From Spirochaetota bacterium (lineage in GTDB: Bacteria; Spirochaetota; Spirochaetia; Treponematales; Breznakiellaceae): 25,884 nt of DNA. Made by a program: the position numbers and the translations under genes. This document shows positions 1 through 9,349 of the stretch, piece after piece; position 1 is the stretch's first letter; every line of letters begins with the position of its first letter. The DNA is taken from contig JAEXTK010000214.1 of assembly GCA_023406985.1 (NCBI GenBank), forward strand, positions 1 through 25,884. Reading direction: 5' to 3'. Below the pieces are notes generated by a model. It was given only the letters and a program-made list of their open reading frames with translations, was not told the DNA's origin and ran no database searches.

Positions 1-13
1 ACCGGGACCCGGC

Positions 14-45
14 GCCGCGGGTGCCCGCCGCCGCGGGTGCCCGCC
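14..45. repeat. two tandem copies of a 16-bp GC-rich unit
   Basis: The unit GCCGCGGGTGCCCGCC occurs twice head to tail (14-29 and 30-45), just downstream of the symporter gene's stop codon. The copies are identical. The unit is partly self-complementary, so the transcript could fold, but no T-rich tail follows on the minus strand within the window. Its role is unknown. Confidence 0.7.
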
Positions 46-54
46 GGGACCGGT

Positions 55-1416
55 TCACTTCCCGAAGATACCGAAACCGTTCAGGAACACCACCACGATG
101 AGCGCCGGCGCGACGAACTTGATGAAGGCCATGATCAGGCGGTTCGCGGCGGGCGATGCGCCTCCCTTGCCCAATTCGGCGGAGAGGTCCGCGGCGGAGA
201 GCCGCCAGCCCGCCACCAGGGCTATGGCGAGGCCGCCGAGGGGCAGCAGCAGGTTCTGCTGGACGTAATCGAAGAGGTCGAAGAACGTGCGGCCGACGAT
301 CTTGACGTCGGCGAGCGGGCCGAGGGAAAGCGTCGCGAGGGCGCCGAACGCGAAGATGACGGCCGCGGTTACGGCCACCGCCGCGCCGCGGCGCAGCCGG
401 GTCGCGCCGCAGAGCCACGCCACCGGCACCTCGATGAGGCTGATCATGGCGCCCGTCGCGGCCAAGGCCGTGAGCGCGAAGAAGGCCACCGTGAAGAACG
501 CCCCCAAAGGCATCTTGGAGAAAACCGCGGGGATGGAGACGAAGAGGAGCGAGGGCCCCGACGAGGGTTCGAATCCGAAGGCGAAGACCGCGGGGAAGAT
601 GGCGAGGCCCGCGAGGACGGATACGAGGGTATCGGCCAGGGCCACCCGGGCCGCGTTCGGGACCAGGCGCGTGGAGTCCGGCATATAGGAGCCGTAGGTC
701 GTCATGGTGCCCATGCCGAGGGACAGCTTGAAGAAGGCGAGCCCGAGGGCGGAGAGGACCACCGACCCGGTGAGTTTGGAGAAGTCGGGTGCGAAGAGGA
801 AACGTACGCCGCCGAAAGCGCCGGGAAGGGTGAGGGCCCGGATGTCGCAGATGATGAGCAGGATCAGGAGGATCGGCATGGTGAGCTTGGTCGCCCGCTC
901 TATGCCGCTCTTCACGCCGCCCGCGACGATGACGGACACGAAGACGAGGACGGCCGCCTGCCAGAGGAGGGGCTCCGCGACTCCCGAGGAGAGCGATCCG
1001 AAGACCTCGCCCCCGAGCGGAGCCGAGCCCCGGACCGCGGCCGCGGCGGCTTTGGGTATATAGGCGAAGACCCAACCCGCCACGTCGCTGTAGAAGGACA
1101 TGATGAGGAAGGCCGCGAGCACGCCCGCGTAGCCGATGAGTCCCCAGGCGCGCTCTTTCGGCACGGCGGCGGAATAGGCGCGCACCGCGTCGGCGCGCAT
1201 TTTCCGGCCGATCGCGTGCTCGGCGACCAGCACGGGCACGCCCACGAGCGCGACCGAAGCCAAGTAGGTCAGCACGAAGGCGGCGCCGCCGTTGACGCCC
1301 GCCAAAAACGGGAATTTCCAGATGTTGCCGAGGCCGACTGCTGAAGCCACGGTCGCCGTAAAGGCGCCCAGGGAAGTTCCGAAACCGTCGTCGCCGATCC
1401 GCTTGTGGTCAGGCAT
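55..1416 (-). CDS. sodium-coupled neurotransmitter/amino-acid symporter family (NSS) transporter
   Basis: This is a polytopic inner-membrane protein of 453 residues. Near the N-terminus it has ASAVGLGNIWKFPFLAG followed by NGGAAF, the hallmark of transmembrane helix 1 of the NSS family (LeuT, MhsT, TnaT), where the unwound helix binds Na+ and substrate. Known bacterial members import amino acids with Na+; the substrate cannot be read from the sequence. About eleven to twelve hydrophobic segments are visible. The frame is open to an ATG at 1482, but I chose the ATG at 1416 because GGAGG lies 7 bases upstream of it and because family members start shortly before the GLGN motif. The gene is divergent from the histidine kinase at 1560. 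What lies downstream is outside the window. Confidence 0.93.
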   Translation of the reverse strand: MPDHKRIGDDGFGTSLGAFTATVASAVGLGNIWKFPFLAGVNGGAAFVLTYLASVALVGVPVLVAEHAIGRKMRADAVRAYSAAVPKERAWGLIGYAGVLAAFLIMSFYSDVAGWVFAYIPKAAAAAVRGSAPLGGEVFGSLSSGVAEPLLWQAAVLVFVSVIVAGGVKSGIERATKLTMPILLILLIICDIRALTLPGAFGGVRFLFAPDFSKLTGSVVLSALGLAFFKLSLGMGTMTTYGSYMPDSTRLVPNAARVALADTLVSVLAGLAIFPAVFAFGFEPSSGPSLLFVSIPAVFSKMPLGAFFTVAFFALTALAATGAMISLIEVPVAWLCGATRLRRGAAVAVTAAVIFAFGALATLSLGPLADVKIVGRTFFDLFDYVQQNLLLPLGGLAIALVAGWRLSAADLSAELGKGGASPAANRLIMAFIKFVAPALIVVVFLNGFGIFGK

Positions 1417-1510
1417 GATGCATCCTCCGACGCGCGTCGCCGCGCAGACGTCTGTTGTATCCTCGTTCTCCCAATCCCGCAAGCCGATACGATCGGCGCA
1501 TCGACGATAT

Positions 1511-1539
1511 TTGACAAATAAAAGATATTAGACGAAAAT
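1511..1539 (+). promoter_or_regulatory. candidate sigma-70 promoter for the histidine kinase
   Basis: A perfect TTGACA (1511-1516) is followed after 17 bases by GAAAAT (1534-1539, 4 of 6 to consensus). The surrounding sequence is AT-rich compared with the rest of the window. The predicted start point is close to the ribosome binding site GGAGG at 1545-1549, so the leader would be very short. Assigned by eye. Confidence 0.35.
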
Positions 1540-1559
1540 TCCGTGGAGGAGCCGCTCTA

Positions 1560-2867
1560 TTGATCATGCTCGACATCCGCACGATGCTCGTTTCTCAAAC
1601 TTTGCTGGGTATCCTGACCGTTTGTCTCATGTTGCTCCTCTGGCAGGGCGTGCACAAGGACATGCGCGGGGTCGGCCTTTGGACGTACGCCTTCGCGGCC
1701 TCCATGGTCGGGTATTCCCTCATCGCCCTCCGGGGCATCATTCCCTACGTCCTGACGATGGTGCCGGCGAACCTGCTCCTCGCCTCCGGCATGCTCGCGC
1801 TCCTCTACGGCGCCGCAGCCTTCCTCGGCGTCAAGATATCCCGGGGCTTCGCCTTCCTGGTCCTCGCCGTGATCGCCGTGTCCTTTACGGTATTCGGCCA
1901 CCTCATCCCGAGAGTAGGACCGCGCGTGATCGTCCTCAACGCGGTGTTCTTCATCACCTTCGTCGCGAGCGCCGCGCTTTTCCTCCGCCACGCGGAGAAA
2001 GCCGTCGCGCGGAACGCCCGAGCGGTGGCGGGCGCCATGCTGTTCATGGCGACCATCGCCGCCCTCCGGATCTACGGAGCCCTGGCCTTCCCGCTCGATC
2101 GCGATTGGCTCCACGCCTCGCCCTGGGAAACCTGGGGCCTGCTCGCCATGACGATCGGCCAGACCGCGATCGCCTTCACCCTCATCGAGCTCGTGGACGC
2201 GCGCGTCCGCGCCCGCGTCTCCAAAATAGCCGAAGAGAACGCGCTCCTGATCCGCGAGATGCACCACCGCACCAAGAACGACTTCGCCATCGTGGAGAGC
2301 CTGATTTCCTTGGAAACCGCGTCCTCCTCCGAAGGCGCCACCGCCGAAGTCCTCGGCCGGGTGAAAGATCGGGTCCACTCCTTCTCCCTACTCCATGATC
2401 GGCTCTATCGGGGAAAGACCACCGGCACCCTTGATCTCGGGGAATACCTTTCCCTCATCGCCGCCGGCCTCGTGGACAGCGGTTCCCGGGAAGGTCGGAT
2501 CGTCTTGCGGACGAAGGTGGAAAAGGCTATAGCTCCGGCGGGGAGCGCGGTCGCGCTCGGGCTCATCGTCAACGAACTCATCACCAACGCGCTCAAGCAC
2601 GCGTTCCCCGGCGAGCGCGGCGGGACCATCTCCCTCAGCCTGGAGGTGGAGGGAGCGTGCGCGCGTTTGGAAGTGGCGGATGACGGCATCGGACTACCCG
2701 AACCCGGGTTTCCGTCCGCCAATGACGGCCTCGGCATGACGTTGGTCTCGTCCCTCGTCGCCCAAATCCGAGGCTCCATCGACCGCGCGAGCGAAGCGGG
2801 CACGGGGGTCCGCACGAAGGTGACGTTCCTCCTGCCGAACGCGGAGACCCCCGAGGCCCGGGACTAG
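1560..2867 (+). CDS. membrane sensor histidine kinase, HisKA_2/HWE-like type
   Basis: A 435-residue protein. Residues 1 to about 210 form roughly seven hydrophobic helices with short loops and no recognisable periplasmic sensor domain. The cytoplasmic part has the dimerisation/phosphoacceptor motif EMHHRTKND (residues 233-241; the phosphorylated His is H235 or H236), typical of the HisKA_2 family, then a HATPase_c domain with the N box NELITNALKH (from N338), the G1 box DDGIG (374-378) and a GLGM glycine motif (391-394). It should autophosphorylate in response to a membrane or ligand signal. I chose TTG at 1560 because GGAGG is 10 bases upstream; ATG at 1566 is the alternative. No response regulator gene adjoins it, so it is an orphan; the stand-alone receiver at 8752-9153 is a possible partner (inference). 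Its stop codon overlaps the stop of dnaJ. Confidence 0.9.
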   Translation: MIMLDIRTMLVSQTLLGILTVCLMLLLWQGVHKDMRGVGLWTYAFAASMVGYSLIALRGIIPYVLTMVPANLLLASGMLALLYGAAAFLGVKISRGFAFLVLAVIAVSFTVFGHLIPRVGPRVIVLNAVFFITFVASAALFLRHAEKAVARNARAVAGAMLFMATIAALRIYGALAFPLDRDWLHASPWETWGLLAMTIGQTAIAFTLIELVDARVRARVSKIAEENALLIREMHHRTKNDFAIVESLISLETASSSEGATAEVLGRVKDRVHSFSLLHDRLYRGKTTGTLDLGEYLSLIAAGLVDSGSREGRIVLRTKVEKAIAPAGSAVALGLIVNELITNALKHAFPGERGGTISLSLEVEGACARLEVADDGIGLPEPGFPSANDGLGMTLVSSLVAQIRGSIDRASEAGTGVRTKVTFLLPNAETPEARD

Positions 2868-3985
2868 TTCCGGGACATCTCCGCGAGCGGGATGGGTTTC
2901 GGGGAATCCACCTCGCCCTCCGCCTTGGAAAGTTCCTCGAGCAGTTCCTTGCCGCGCTTGGACAGTTTCGTCGGGATCTGGACCATCACCTTGATGTAGA
3001 GGTCGCCCCTCCGGCCGCCCGAGGGCACGCCCTCGTCGCGGATGCGGAGCATCTTGCCGTTCTGCATGCCGGCGGGAATCTTCACCTTGATGCGCTTGCC
3101 GTCCAGGGTGGTGACGAACAGTTCGGCGCCGAGCGCCGCCTGGGTCATGGAGATGGGAACCGCGCAATAGAGGTCGAGCCCGTCCCGCTCGAAGTGCTCG
3201 TGGGCTTTTACCCGGATGAAGACGTACAGGTCCCCGTTCGGACCGCCGTTGGGTCCCGCGTCGCCCTGGTTGGGGATGACCACGCGTTTCCCGTCCTCGA
3301 TGCCGGAGGGTATGGTGACCGCGATCTTCTGCCGCTTCTTCTGGGTCCCCGTGCCGTTGCACTCCTTGCAGGGGTGCTCGATCACGAAGCCCTCGCCGCC
3401 GCAGTTCGGACAGGGCGACGCGATGGAGAAGAAGCCCTGGCTCCGTCTTACCTGGCCCGAGCCCGCGCAGGTAGGGCACACCTTGCGTCCCGAACCGCCC
3501 GCCGCGCCCGAGCCGCGGCAGGCCGCGCAGCTCTCGCTCCGGGAGTACTGGATCTCCACCTTGGTCCCGAAGACCGCGTCCTGGAAGGGTATCTCGATAT
3601 CGTAGCGGAGATTCGCTCCCTGTTGGACGCCGCCGCTCCCCCGCTGGGCCCGCCGTCCGGTCCCGCCGAAGAACGAATCGAAGATGCCGGAGAAGTCCCC
3701 GAAGATATCCTCGAAATCGCGGAACGCGGAAGAATAATCGTGTTGGCCCCCGCCCATGCCCTCCACTCCGGCGAAGCCGAACTGGTCATAGGCGGATTTC
3801 TTCTGGTCGTCGGAGAGCACCTCGTAGGCCTCGGTGGCTTCCTTGAACTTTTCCTCGGCTTCCTTGTTTCCCGGATTCTTATCCGGATGGTACTGGATAG
3901 CGAGTTTCCGGTAGGCCTTCTTGATGTCGTCCTTGCCGGCACCTTTTTGAATGCCGAGGACTTCGTAATAGTCGCGCTTCGCCAC
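2864..3985 (-). CDS. dnaJ: chaperone protein DnaJ (Hsp40)
   Basis: The 373-residue protein has all parts of a class I Hsp40: J domain with HPD at residues 33-35, a Gly/Phe-rich segment (about 70-125), four zinc-binding repeats (CAACRGSG from C153, CPTCAGSG from C170, CPNCGGEG from C192, CKECNGTG from C206) and a C-terminal substrate-binding region. It delivers unfolded clients to DnaK and stimulates its ATPase. The start is GTG at 3985, preceded by AAGGA six bases away; MAKRDYYEVLG is the normal family N-terminus. It is the third gene of grpE-dnaK-dnaJ, 53 bases after dnaK. The gene converges with the histidine kinase, the two stop codons sharing CTAG at 2864-2867. Confidence 0.98.
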   Translation of the reverse strand: MAKRDYYEVLGIQKGAGKDDIKKAYRKLAIQYHPDKNPGNKEAEEKFKEATEAYEVLSDDQKKSAYDQFGFAGVEGMGGGQHDYSSAFRDFEDIFGDFSGIFDSFFGGTGRRAQRGSGGVQQGANLRYDIEIPFQDAVFGTKVEIQYSRSESCAACRGSGAAGGSGRKVCPTCAGSGQVRRSQGFFSIASPCPNCGGEGFVIEHPCKECNGTGTQKKRQKIAVTIPSGIEDGKRVVIPNQGDAGPNGGPNGDLYVFIRVKAHEHFERDGLDLYCAVPISMTQAALGAELFVTTLDGKRIKVKIPAGMQNGKMLRIRDEGVPSGGRRGDLYIKVMVQIPTKLSKRGKELLEELSKAEGEVDSPKPIPLAEMSRN

Positions 3986-4002
3986 GTTGCGTCCTTAAGG
4001 GG

Positions 4003-4032
4003 CGCGCCCGGGACCGTAAGCGATCGGGCGCG
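4003..4032 (-). other. hairpin between dnaK and dnaJ
   Basis: CGCGCCCG (4003-4010) and CGGGCGCG (4025-4032) form a perfect 8-bp stem with a 14-base loop, just upstream of the dnaJ ribosome binding site. There is no T-run after it on the minus strand, so it is not a normal intrinsic terminator. It may protect or attenuate the downstream mRNA (inference). Confidence 0.5.
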
Positions 4033-4038
4033 GGAACT

Positions 4039-5961
<1,923 letters not shown>

Positions 5962-5979
5962 GTTGGACTCCTTCTAACG

Positions 5980-6005
5980 CGTCTCGAAACGCTCCCGTCT
6001 CGAAA
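5980..6005. repeat. 10-bp direct repeat in the grpE-dnaK gap
   Basis: CGTCTCGAAA occurs at 5980-5989 and 5996-6005, 16 bases apart start to start, in the short gap between grpE and dnaK. It is not a CIRCE element. It could be a regulator site or chance. Confidence 0.4.
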
Positions 6006-6009
6006 TATA

Positions 6010-6756
6010 CTAAGAATTGGCCCCGTTCGTCGCGCCGTCGGTCCCGGCGGACGCGCCGTCCGAGGCGGCGCCGTCCGCGCCGGCTTCCTCCAGGGGCATG
6101 AGCACCTTCACTTTGGCGCAGCGGACCACGCGGTCCTTGAGCAGGTAGCCCCGCTGGAAATCCTCTCCGACCGTCGGCTCTTGGACCTCGCCGACCTTCT
6201 CCATCATGATCGCCTCGTGGCGATTCGGGTCGAAGCGCTCACCCGTCGAATCGAAGCGGACGAGGCCCCACTTGGCCTCCAGCTGGGTGACCAAGCGCCG
6301 TTCAATGAGGCTGATGCCTTCGTGGAGATTGTCGTAGTCGCGGGCCGTTTCCGAAGACTTGATGGCCCGTTCGAAATCGTCGATGATCGGGATCAAGTCG
6401 AGCAGCAGGGCTTGATTGGAAAAATCGATCGCTTCCTGCTTTTCCCGGTTCATGCGCTTGCGGAAATTCTCAAAGTCCGCCGCCTTGCGGAGGTATTGGT
6501 CTTTGAGCGCGGAGTTCTCCGCTTCCAAAGAGGCTATCTTGGCGCCCAATTCATCGCGGAGGGCCGAGATGGCCTGCTCTCCGTCGGACTTCTCTTTCGG
6601 GGAACCGGAAGCGTTCGTCGCTTCCGCGGTATGGCCGGCTGCCGCAACGCCTTCGGCTGCCGCGACATTCTCTTGTTCTTGCCCGGACACGCCATCGACC
6701 TCGGAGCGTTTTTTCTCCGTATGCCGGTCGCTTCCGTGAGCGTTTTGCTTAGACAT
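6010..6756 (-). CDS. grpE: nucleotide exchange factor GrpE
   Basis: This 248-residue protein is the ADP-release factor for DnaK. After a charged, poorly conserved N-terminal stretch (about 1-75) comes a long coiled coil (about 75-140), containing the family signature NFRKRMNREKQEAIDFSNQ followed by LLLDLIPIIDDFERAI. The beta-rich C-terminal domain has GERFDPNRHEAIMME and GYLLKDRVVRCAKVKV. It ends in an unusual Ala/Gly/Asp/Ser-rich tail of some 25 residues. It is longer than the roughly 200 residues typical of the family because of the low-complexity ends. The ATG at 6756 has an AGGAT-like site upstream. It is the first gene of grpE-dnaK-dnaJ; no hrcA gene precedes it within the window. Confidence 0.97.
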   Translation of the reverse strand: MSKQNAHGSDRHTEKKRSEVDGVSGQEQENVAAAEGVAAAGHTAEATNASGSPKEKSDGEQAISALRDELGAKIASLEAENSALKDQYLRKAADFENFRKRMNREKQEAIDFSNQALLLDLIPIIDDFERAIKSSETARDYDNLHEGISLIERRLVTQLEAKWGLVRFDSTGERFDPNRHEAIMMEKVGEVQEPTVGEDFQRGYLLKDRVVRCAKVKVLMPLEEAGADGAASDGASAGTDGATNGANS

Positions 6757-6784
6757 CGATCCATCCTGGTGTGTGTTTTGTACG

Positions 6785-6814
6785 AAAATAGCGATCGGAC
6801 GCCCCGCTCGTCAA
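6785..6814 (-). promoter_or_regulatory. candidate promoter of the grpE-dnaK-dnaJ operon
   Basis: On the minus strand TTGACG (6814-6809) is followed after 18 bases by TATTTT (6790-6785, 4 of 6 to TATAAT), about 30 bases before the grpE start. This resembles a housekeeping promoter. I see no inverted repeat of the CIRCE type (TTAGCACTC and its complement) here, so heat control, if any, must use another signal. Confidence 0.4.
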
Positions 6815-6886
6815 GAACAATCCGCCGCCCCCGCCTGGTGGTCAATCGGCCGGAAACAGGGTATCTTCAATATGAAGGAGCCGAAA

Positions 6887-7594
6887 ATGCCGATCATTGA
6901 ACTCAGCGACGTGCGCAAAACCTATCCTCTCGGCAAGGTCCATGTGGAAGCCGTGAAAGGGGTCAGCTTCAGCATCGATAAGGGCGAGTTCATTTCCATC
7001 GCCGGGCCGTCGGGCTCGGGAAAATCCACGATCCTCAACATGATCGGCCTCATCGACACCCCGACCTCGGGCGAGGTGCATATCGAAGGCCGGCGGGTTT
7101 CCGGCCTGAACGACCGCGAACTCACGACCCTCCGCCACGACACCATCGGCTTCATCTTCCAGTCCTTCAACCTCGTGCCGGTACTCAACGTGTACGAGAA
7201 TATCGAGTTTCCCCTCCTGCTCGGCAAGCAGAAAATGCCGAAGGCGGAGAAGAAAGACTGGATCGATTTCCTCATCCGGGAGGTGGGGCTGGAGCAGTGG
7301 CGCAAGCATCGGTCCAACGAACTCTCCGGGGGACAGCGCCAGCGCGTCGCCATAGCCCGCGCCCTGGTCTGCAAACCGGCCATCGTGCTCGCCGACGAGC
7401 CCACGGCCAACCTGGACTCGGCGACCGGAGAGCAGATCATCGAACTGATGAAGAAGATGAATCGGGAGATTCAAACCACGTTCGTCTTCTCCACCCACGA
7501 TATGAAGATCGTCGACATCGCGGATCACGTCATCCGCCTCAAGGACGGTCTCGTGACGGAGAATTTCAAGAAGGAGGCTGCGGCGGTCAGGTAG
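6887..7594 (+). CDS. ABC transporter ATP-binding protein, MacB/LolD-like
   Basis: The 235-residue protein is a single nucleotide-binding domain: Walker A GPSGSGKST (residues 40-48), FQSFNLVPVLNVYENI after the Q loop, signature LSGGQRQRVAIARAL (from 146), Walker B IVLADEPTANLDS (from 166) and the switch His in STHD (H204). The NVYENI region and ADEPTANLDS place it with the ATPases of MacB/LolCDE/FtsE-like systems, which drive extrusion or lipoprotein release rather than nutrient uptake. I chose ATG at 6887 because AAGGAG lies 6 bases upstream; ATG at 6872 is the alternative but contains this site. No permease gene is adjacent on either side, so its partner is not known. It is divergent from grpE. 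Confidence 0.92.
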   Translation: MPIIELSDVRKTYPLGKVHVEAVKGVSFSIDKGEFISIAGPSGSGKSTILNMIGLIDTPTSGEVHIEGRRVSGLNDRELTTLRHDTIGFIFQSFNLVPVLNVYENIEFPLLLGKQKMPKAEKKDWIDFLIREVGLEQWRKHRSNELSGGQRQRVAIARALVCKPAIVLADEPTANLDSATGEQIIELMKKMNREIQTTFVFSTHDMKIVDIADHVIRLKDGLVTENFKKEAAAVR

Positions 7595-7660
7595 AGGAAT
7601 CCATGCCGTCCACCCCCCTTGGGCGGGAGGCGGTTATACCGAGAAGATAAGAAGGTGCCC

Positions 7661-7864
7661 GTGAAACCGAATTATAACGCTGAAAAAAGACGGAAAGAGC
7701 TGGATCGGAAGAAGAAAAAAGAGGAGAAGGAGCTCAAGAAGAAGCTCCGGCGCGAGGCGATCGCCCGCGGCGAGGACCCCGACGCGGCGGAAGGGGATTC
7801 CGCGGACGGCGACGAGGACGATACGGAAGAAGCCGAACCGTCCGGAGAGGCCGCAGCCGACTGA
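7661..7864 (+). CDS. small Lys/Glu-rich conserved-type protein
   Basis: A 67-residue protein of two parts: a strongly basic helix-forming N-terminal half (KPNYNAEKRRKELDRKKKKE and more Lys/Glu repeats) and an acidic tail rich in Asp, Glu and Ala. The pattern KPNY-EKR-EL-KKKKEEK resembles small hypothetical proteins annotated in several Gram-negative groups, from memory; no function is known to me. GTG at 7661 is the likely start, with GAAGG 5 bases upstream; GTG at 7655 is the alternative. It follows the ABC ATPase gene by 66 bases and may be co-transcribed. The charge segregation suggests a nucleic-acid or ribosome contact, which is a guess. Confidence 0.7.
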   Translation: MKPNYNAEKRRKELDRKKKKEEKELKKKLRREAIARGEDPDAAEGDSADGDEDDTEEAEPSGEAAAD

Positions 7865-7916
7865 CCCGCCGCCCGGGCCTGCGGCATCCCCGAAGCCCCG
7901 GCGAACGGTCTCGATG

Positions 7917-8720
7917 CTAGAAGAACAGGTGGAAGACGTACTGGTCCGCGAGGACCAGGAGTCCGACCGCCCCGACATAGATCGCGAAGCCTTTCATCGA
8001 ACCTTCGCGGATGATCTTCATCATGAACTTCACCGCGAAGACGCCGACGGCCGCCGCGACGAGGGTCCCCGCCACCAGGGGGAGGCTGAAGCTTTCCCCT
8101 CCCGCGGCGGAACCCGCCTCGAGCAGATCCTTTCCCTGGAAAACGACCGCCCCGAGTATGGCCGGGATGGACAGCAGGAACGAGAACCGCGCCGCGAAGG
8201 ACCGGTCCAGTTTCCGCGCCAGGGCTCCGGCGATCGTGAGTCCCGACCGCGAGACGGCGGGCATGATCGCGATGCCCTGGAGGACGCCGATGATGATCGC
8301 GTCTAGCCAGCTCATCTCGCCTTCTCCCCTGCCCTTCTCCGCGCCCGCGGCGAGCCGCTCGGCCGCCAGGAGGATCGTCGCCGTCGCGAGGAATTCCCAA
8401 CCGAGCGTGGAACCGGAATGGAAGGCGGCCTCGATCGTATCCTTGAAGAGGAGGGCGATGACCACCGTCGGTATCGTGGCGACCACGAGGAGCGCGGTGA
8501 GCCGCTGGAACGGCCGCCTGAGCAGGGCCCAGATATCCTTCCGGAGGACGATGAACACCGCGACGAGGGTTCCGAGGTGGAGCATCGTGTCGAAGAGGAG
8601 GGCCGGCTCGGTGACGCCGAGCAGCTTTTGCGCCAGCACGAGGTGGCCCGAGCTGCTCACCGGCAGGAATTCGGTCAAGCCTTGGACGAGGCCGAGGATG
8701 ACGGCTTCTAGGGTATTCAT
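7917..8720 (-). CDS. uppP: undecaprenyl-diphosphate phosphatase UppP (BacA)
   Basis: The 267-residue integral membrane enzyme removes a phosphate from undecaprenyl pyrophosphate, recycling the lipid carrier for peptidoglycan and other envelope polymers; extra copies can give bacitracin resistance. Both family motifs are present: QGLTEFLPVSSSGH near the N-terminus (E17) and IGVLQGIAIMPAVSRSGLTI (PAVSRSG at 154-160, R158). Its length and about eight hydrophobic helices fit the family. ATG at 8720 gives the standard N-terminus MNTLEAVILGLVQGLTEFLP but has no Shine-Dalgarno sequence. Instead, promoter-like boxes lie so close that the mRNA may begin at the ATG. It is preceded by the receiver gene and faces the small Lys-rich gene 52 bases away. 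Confidence 0.96.
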   Translation of the reverse strand: MNTLEAVILGLVQGLTEFLPVSSSGHLVLAQKLLGVTEPALLFDTMLHLGTLVAVFIVLRKDIWALLRRPFQRLTALLVVATIPTVVIALLFKDTIEAAFHSGSTLGWEFLATATILLAAERLAAGAEKGRGEGEMSWLDAIIIGVLQGIAIMPAVSRSGLTIAGALARKLDRSFAARFSFLLSIPAILGAVVFQGKDLLEAGSAAGGESFSLPLVAGTLVAAAVGVFAVKFMMKIIREGSMKGFAIYVGAVGLLVLADQYVFHLFF

Positions 8721-8726
8721 GGCGCC

Positions 8727-8755
8727 ACAGTACCGTCAGGACGCGGGGCTTTCAA
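8727..8755 (-). promoter_or_regulatory. candidate uppP promoter giving a leaderless mRNA
   Basis: On the minus strand TTGAAA (8755-8750) is followed after 17 bases by TACTGT (8732-8727, 3 of 6 to TATAAT). Only six bases then separate the -10 box from the uppP ATG at 8720, so transcription would start at or next to the start codon. The -35 box overlaps the last codons of the receiver gene. Confidence 0.4.
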
Positions 8756-9153
8756 GACGTCGAAGCGACGCAGGCGTCCACCGCGGCCAGGAGTTCGCCC
8801 CGTTTCCAGGGTTTCTGGATGAAGGCGTCCAAGGCGAGGCTTTCGCGGACCGCCGCTATCGCCTGCATATCTATGTGTCCGGAGACGATGATGCAGCGGA
8901 TGCCGGGGTACCGCCGTTTCACGTCGGCGAGGAATTCGTCGCCTTTGACGCCGGGCATGAGCCAATCGGATATGACGAGGATCACCTCCACGCCTTCCGC
9001 CGCGAGCCCTTCGATGATCGCGTTCGCCTCCGCGGCGTTGAGGGCCGATTCCAATCGGAACCGGCCGCCGTACTTCGCGCGCAATTCCTGCCGCAGGGAC
9101 ATGAGGATGATGGCCTCATCGTCCACGATCAAGATGGCACCGTTCTTCCCCAT
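8752..9153 (-). CDS. stand-alone response regulator receiver domain
   Basis: The 133-residue protein is a CheY-like receiver with no output domain. The acidic pair is in ILIVDDE (D11, D12), the phosphoacceptor is D63 in ISDWLMPG, the switch Ser is S91 in IIVSGH, and the conserved Lys is K114 in IQKPW. It would be phosphorylated by a histidine kinase and act by binding a partner. The open frame extends upstream to 9351, but that part is GC-rich intergenic sequence including a tandem repeat, so I chose ATG at 9153. The nearest GGAGGG is about 14-15 bases upstream, an unusually long spacing, so translation may be weak. It lies 31 bases before uppP on the same strand. The orphan kinase at 1560-2867 may be its partner (inference). 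Confidence 0.9.
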   Translation of the reverse strand: MGKNGAILIVDDEAIILMSLRQELRAKYGGRFRLESALNAAEANAIIEGLAAEGVEVILVISDWLMPGVKGDEFLADVKRRYPGIRCIIVSGHIDMQAIAAVRESLALDAFIQKPWKRGELLAAVDACVASTS

Positions 9154-9194
9154 GCGTTTGATTGTAACCCTCCGTATGGGTAAAATCACCCTCG

Positions 9195-9244
9195 ACCGAG
9201 GGCGCGGGAGCCGGCGGCCACCGAGGGCGCGGGAGCCGGCGGCC
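9195..9244. repeat. perfect 25-bp tandem duplication
   Basis: A 25-bp unit beginning ACCGAGGGCGCGGGAGCC occurs twice with no mismatch (9195-9219 and 9220-9244), followed by a partial GGCCGGCGGCC copy to about 9256. It lies in the 196-bp gap between the divergent receiver and AraC-type genes. An exact copy with no drift suggests recent slippage or duplication. Confidence 0.9.
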
Positions 9245-9349
9245 GGGCCGGCGGCCGCTGAAGGCCCGGGAACCGTCACGAGCGGGCAATCCAAATCGGG
9301 TCCCGCGGAAGATCGTAGGTTACGATGCGTACGAGCACGGAGGAGATCC

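Noticed and set aside
37..1344. 435-codon open frame on plus, opposite the NSS symporter
   Set aside because: Composition is repetitive Glu/Gly/Arg and it lies within a clear transporter gene on the other strand.
6757..6886. CIRCE element in the grpE upstream region
   Set aside because: No TTAGCACTC/GAGTGCTAA inverted repeat or close variant is visible.
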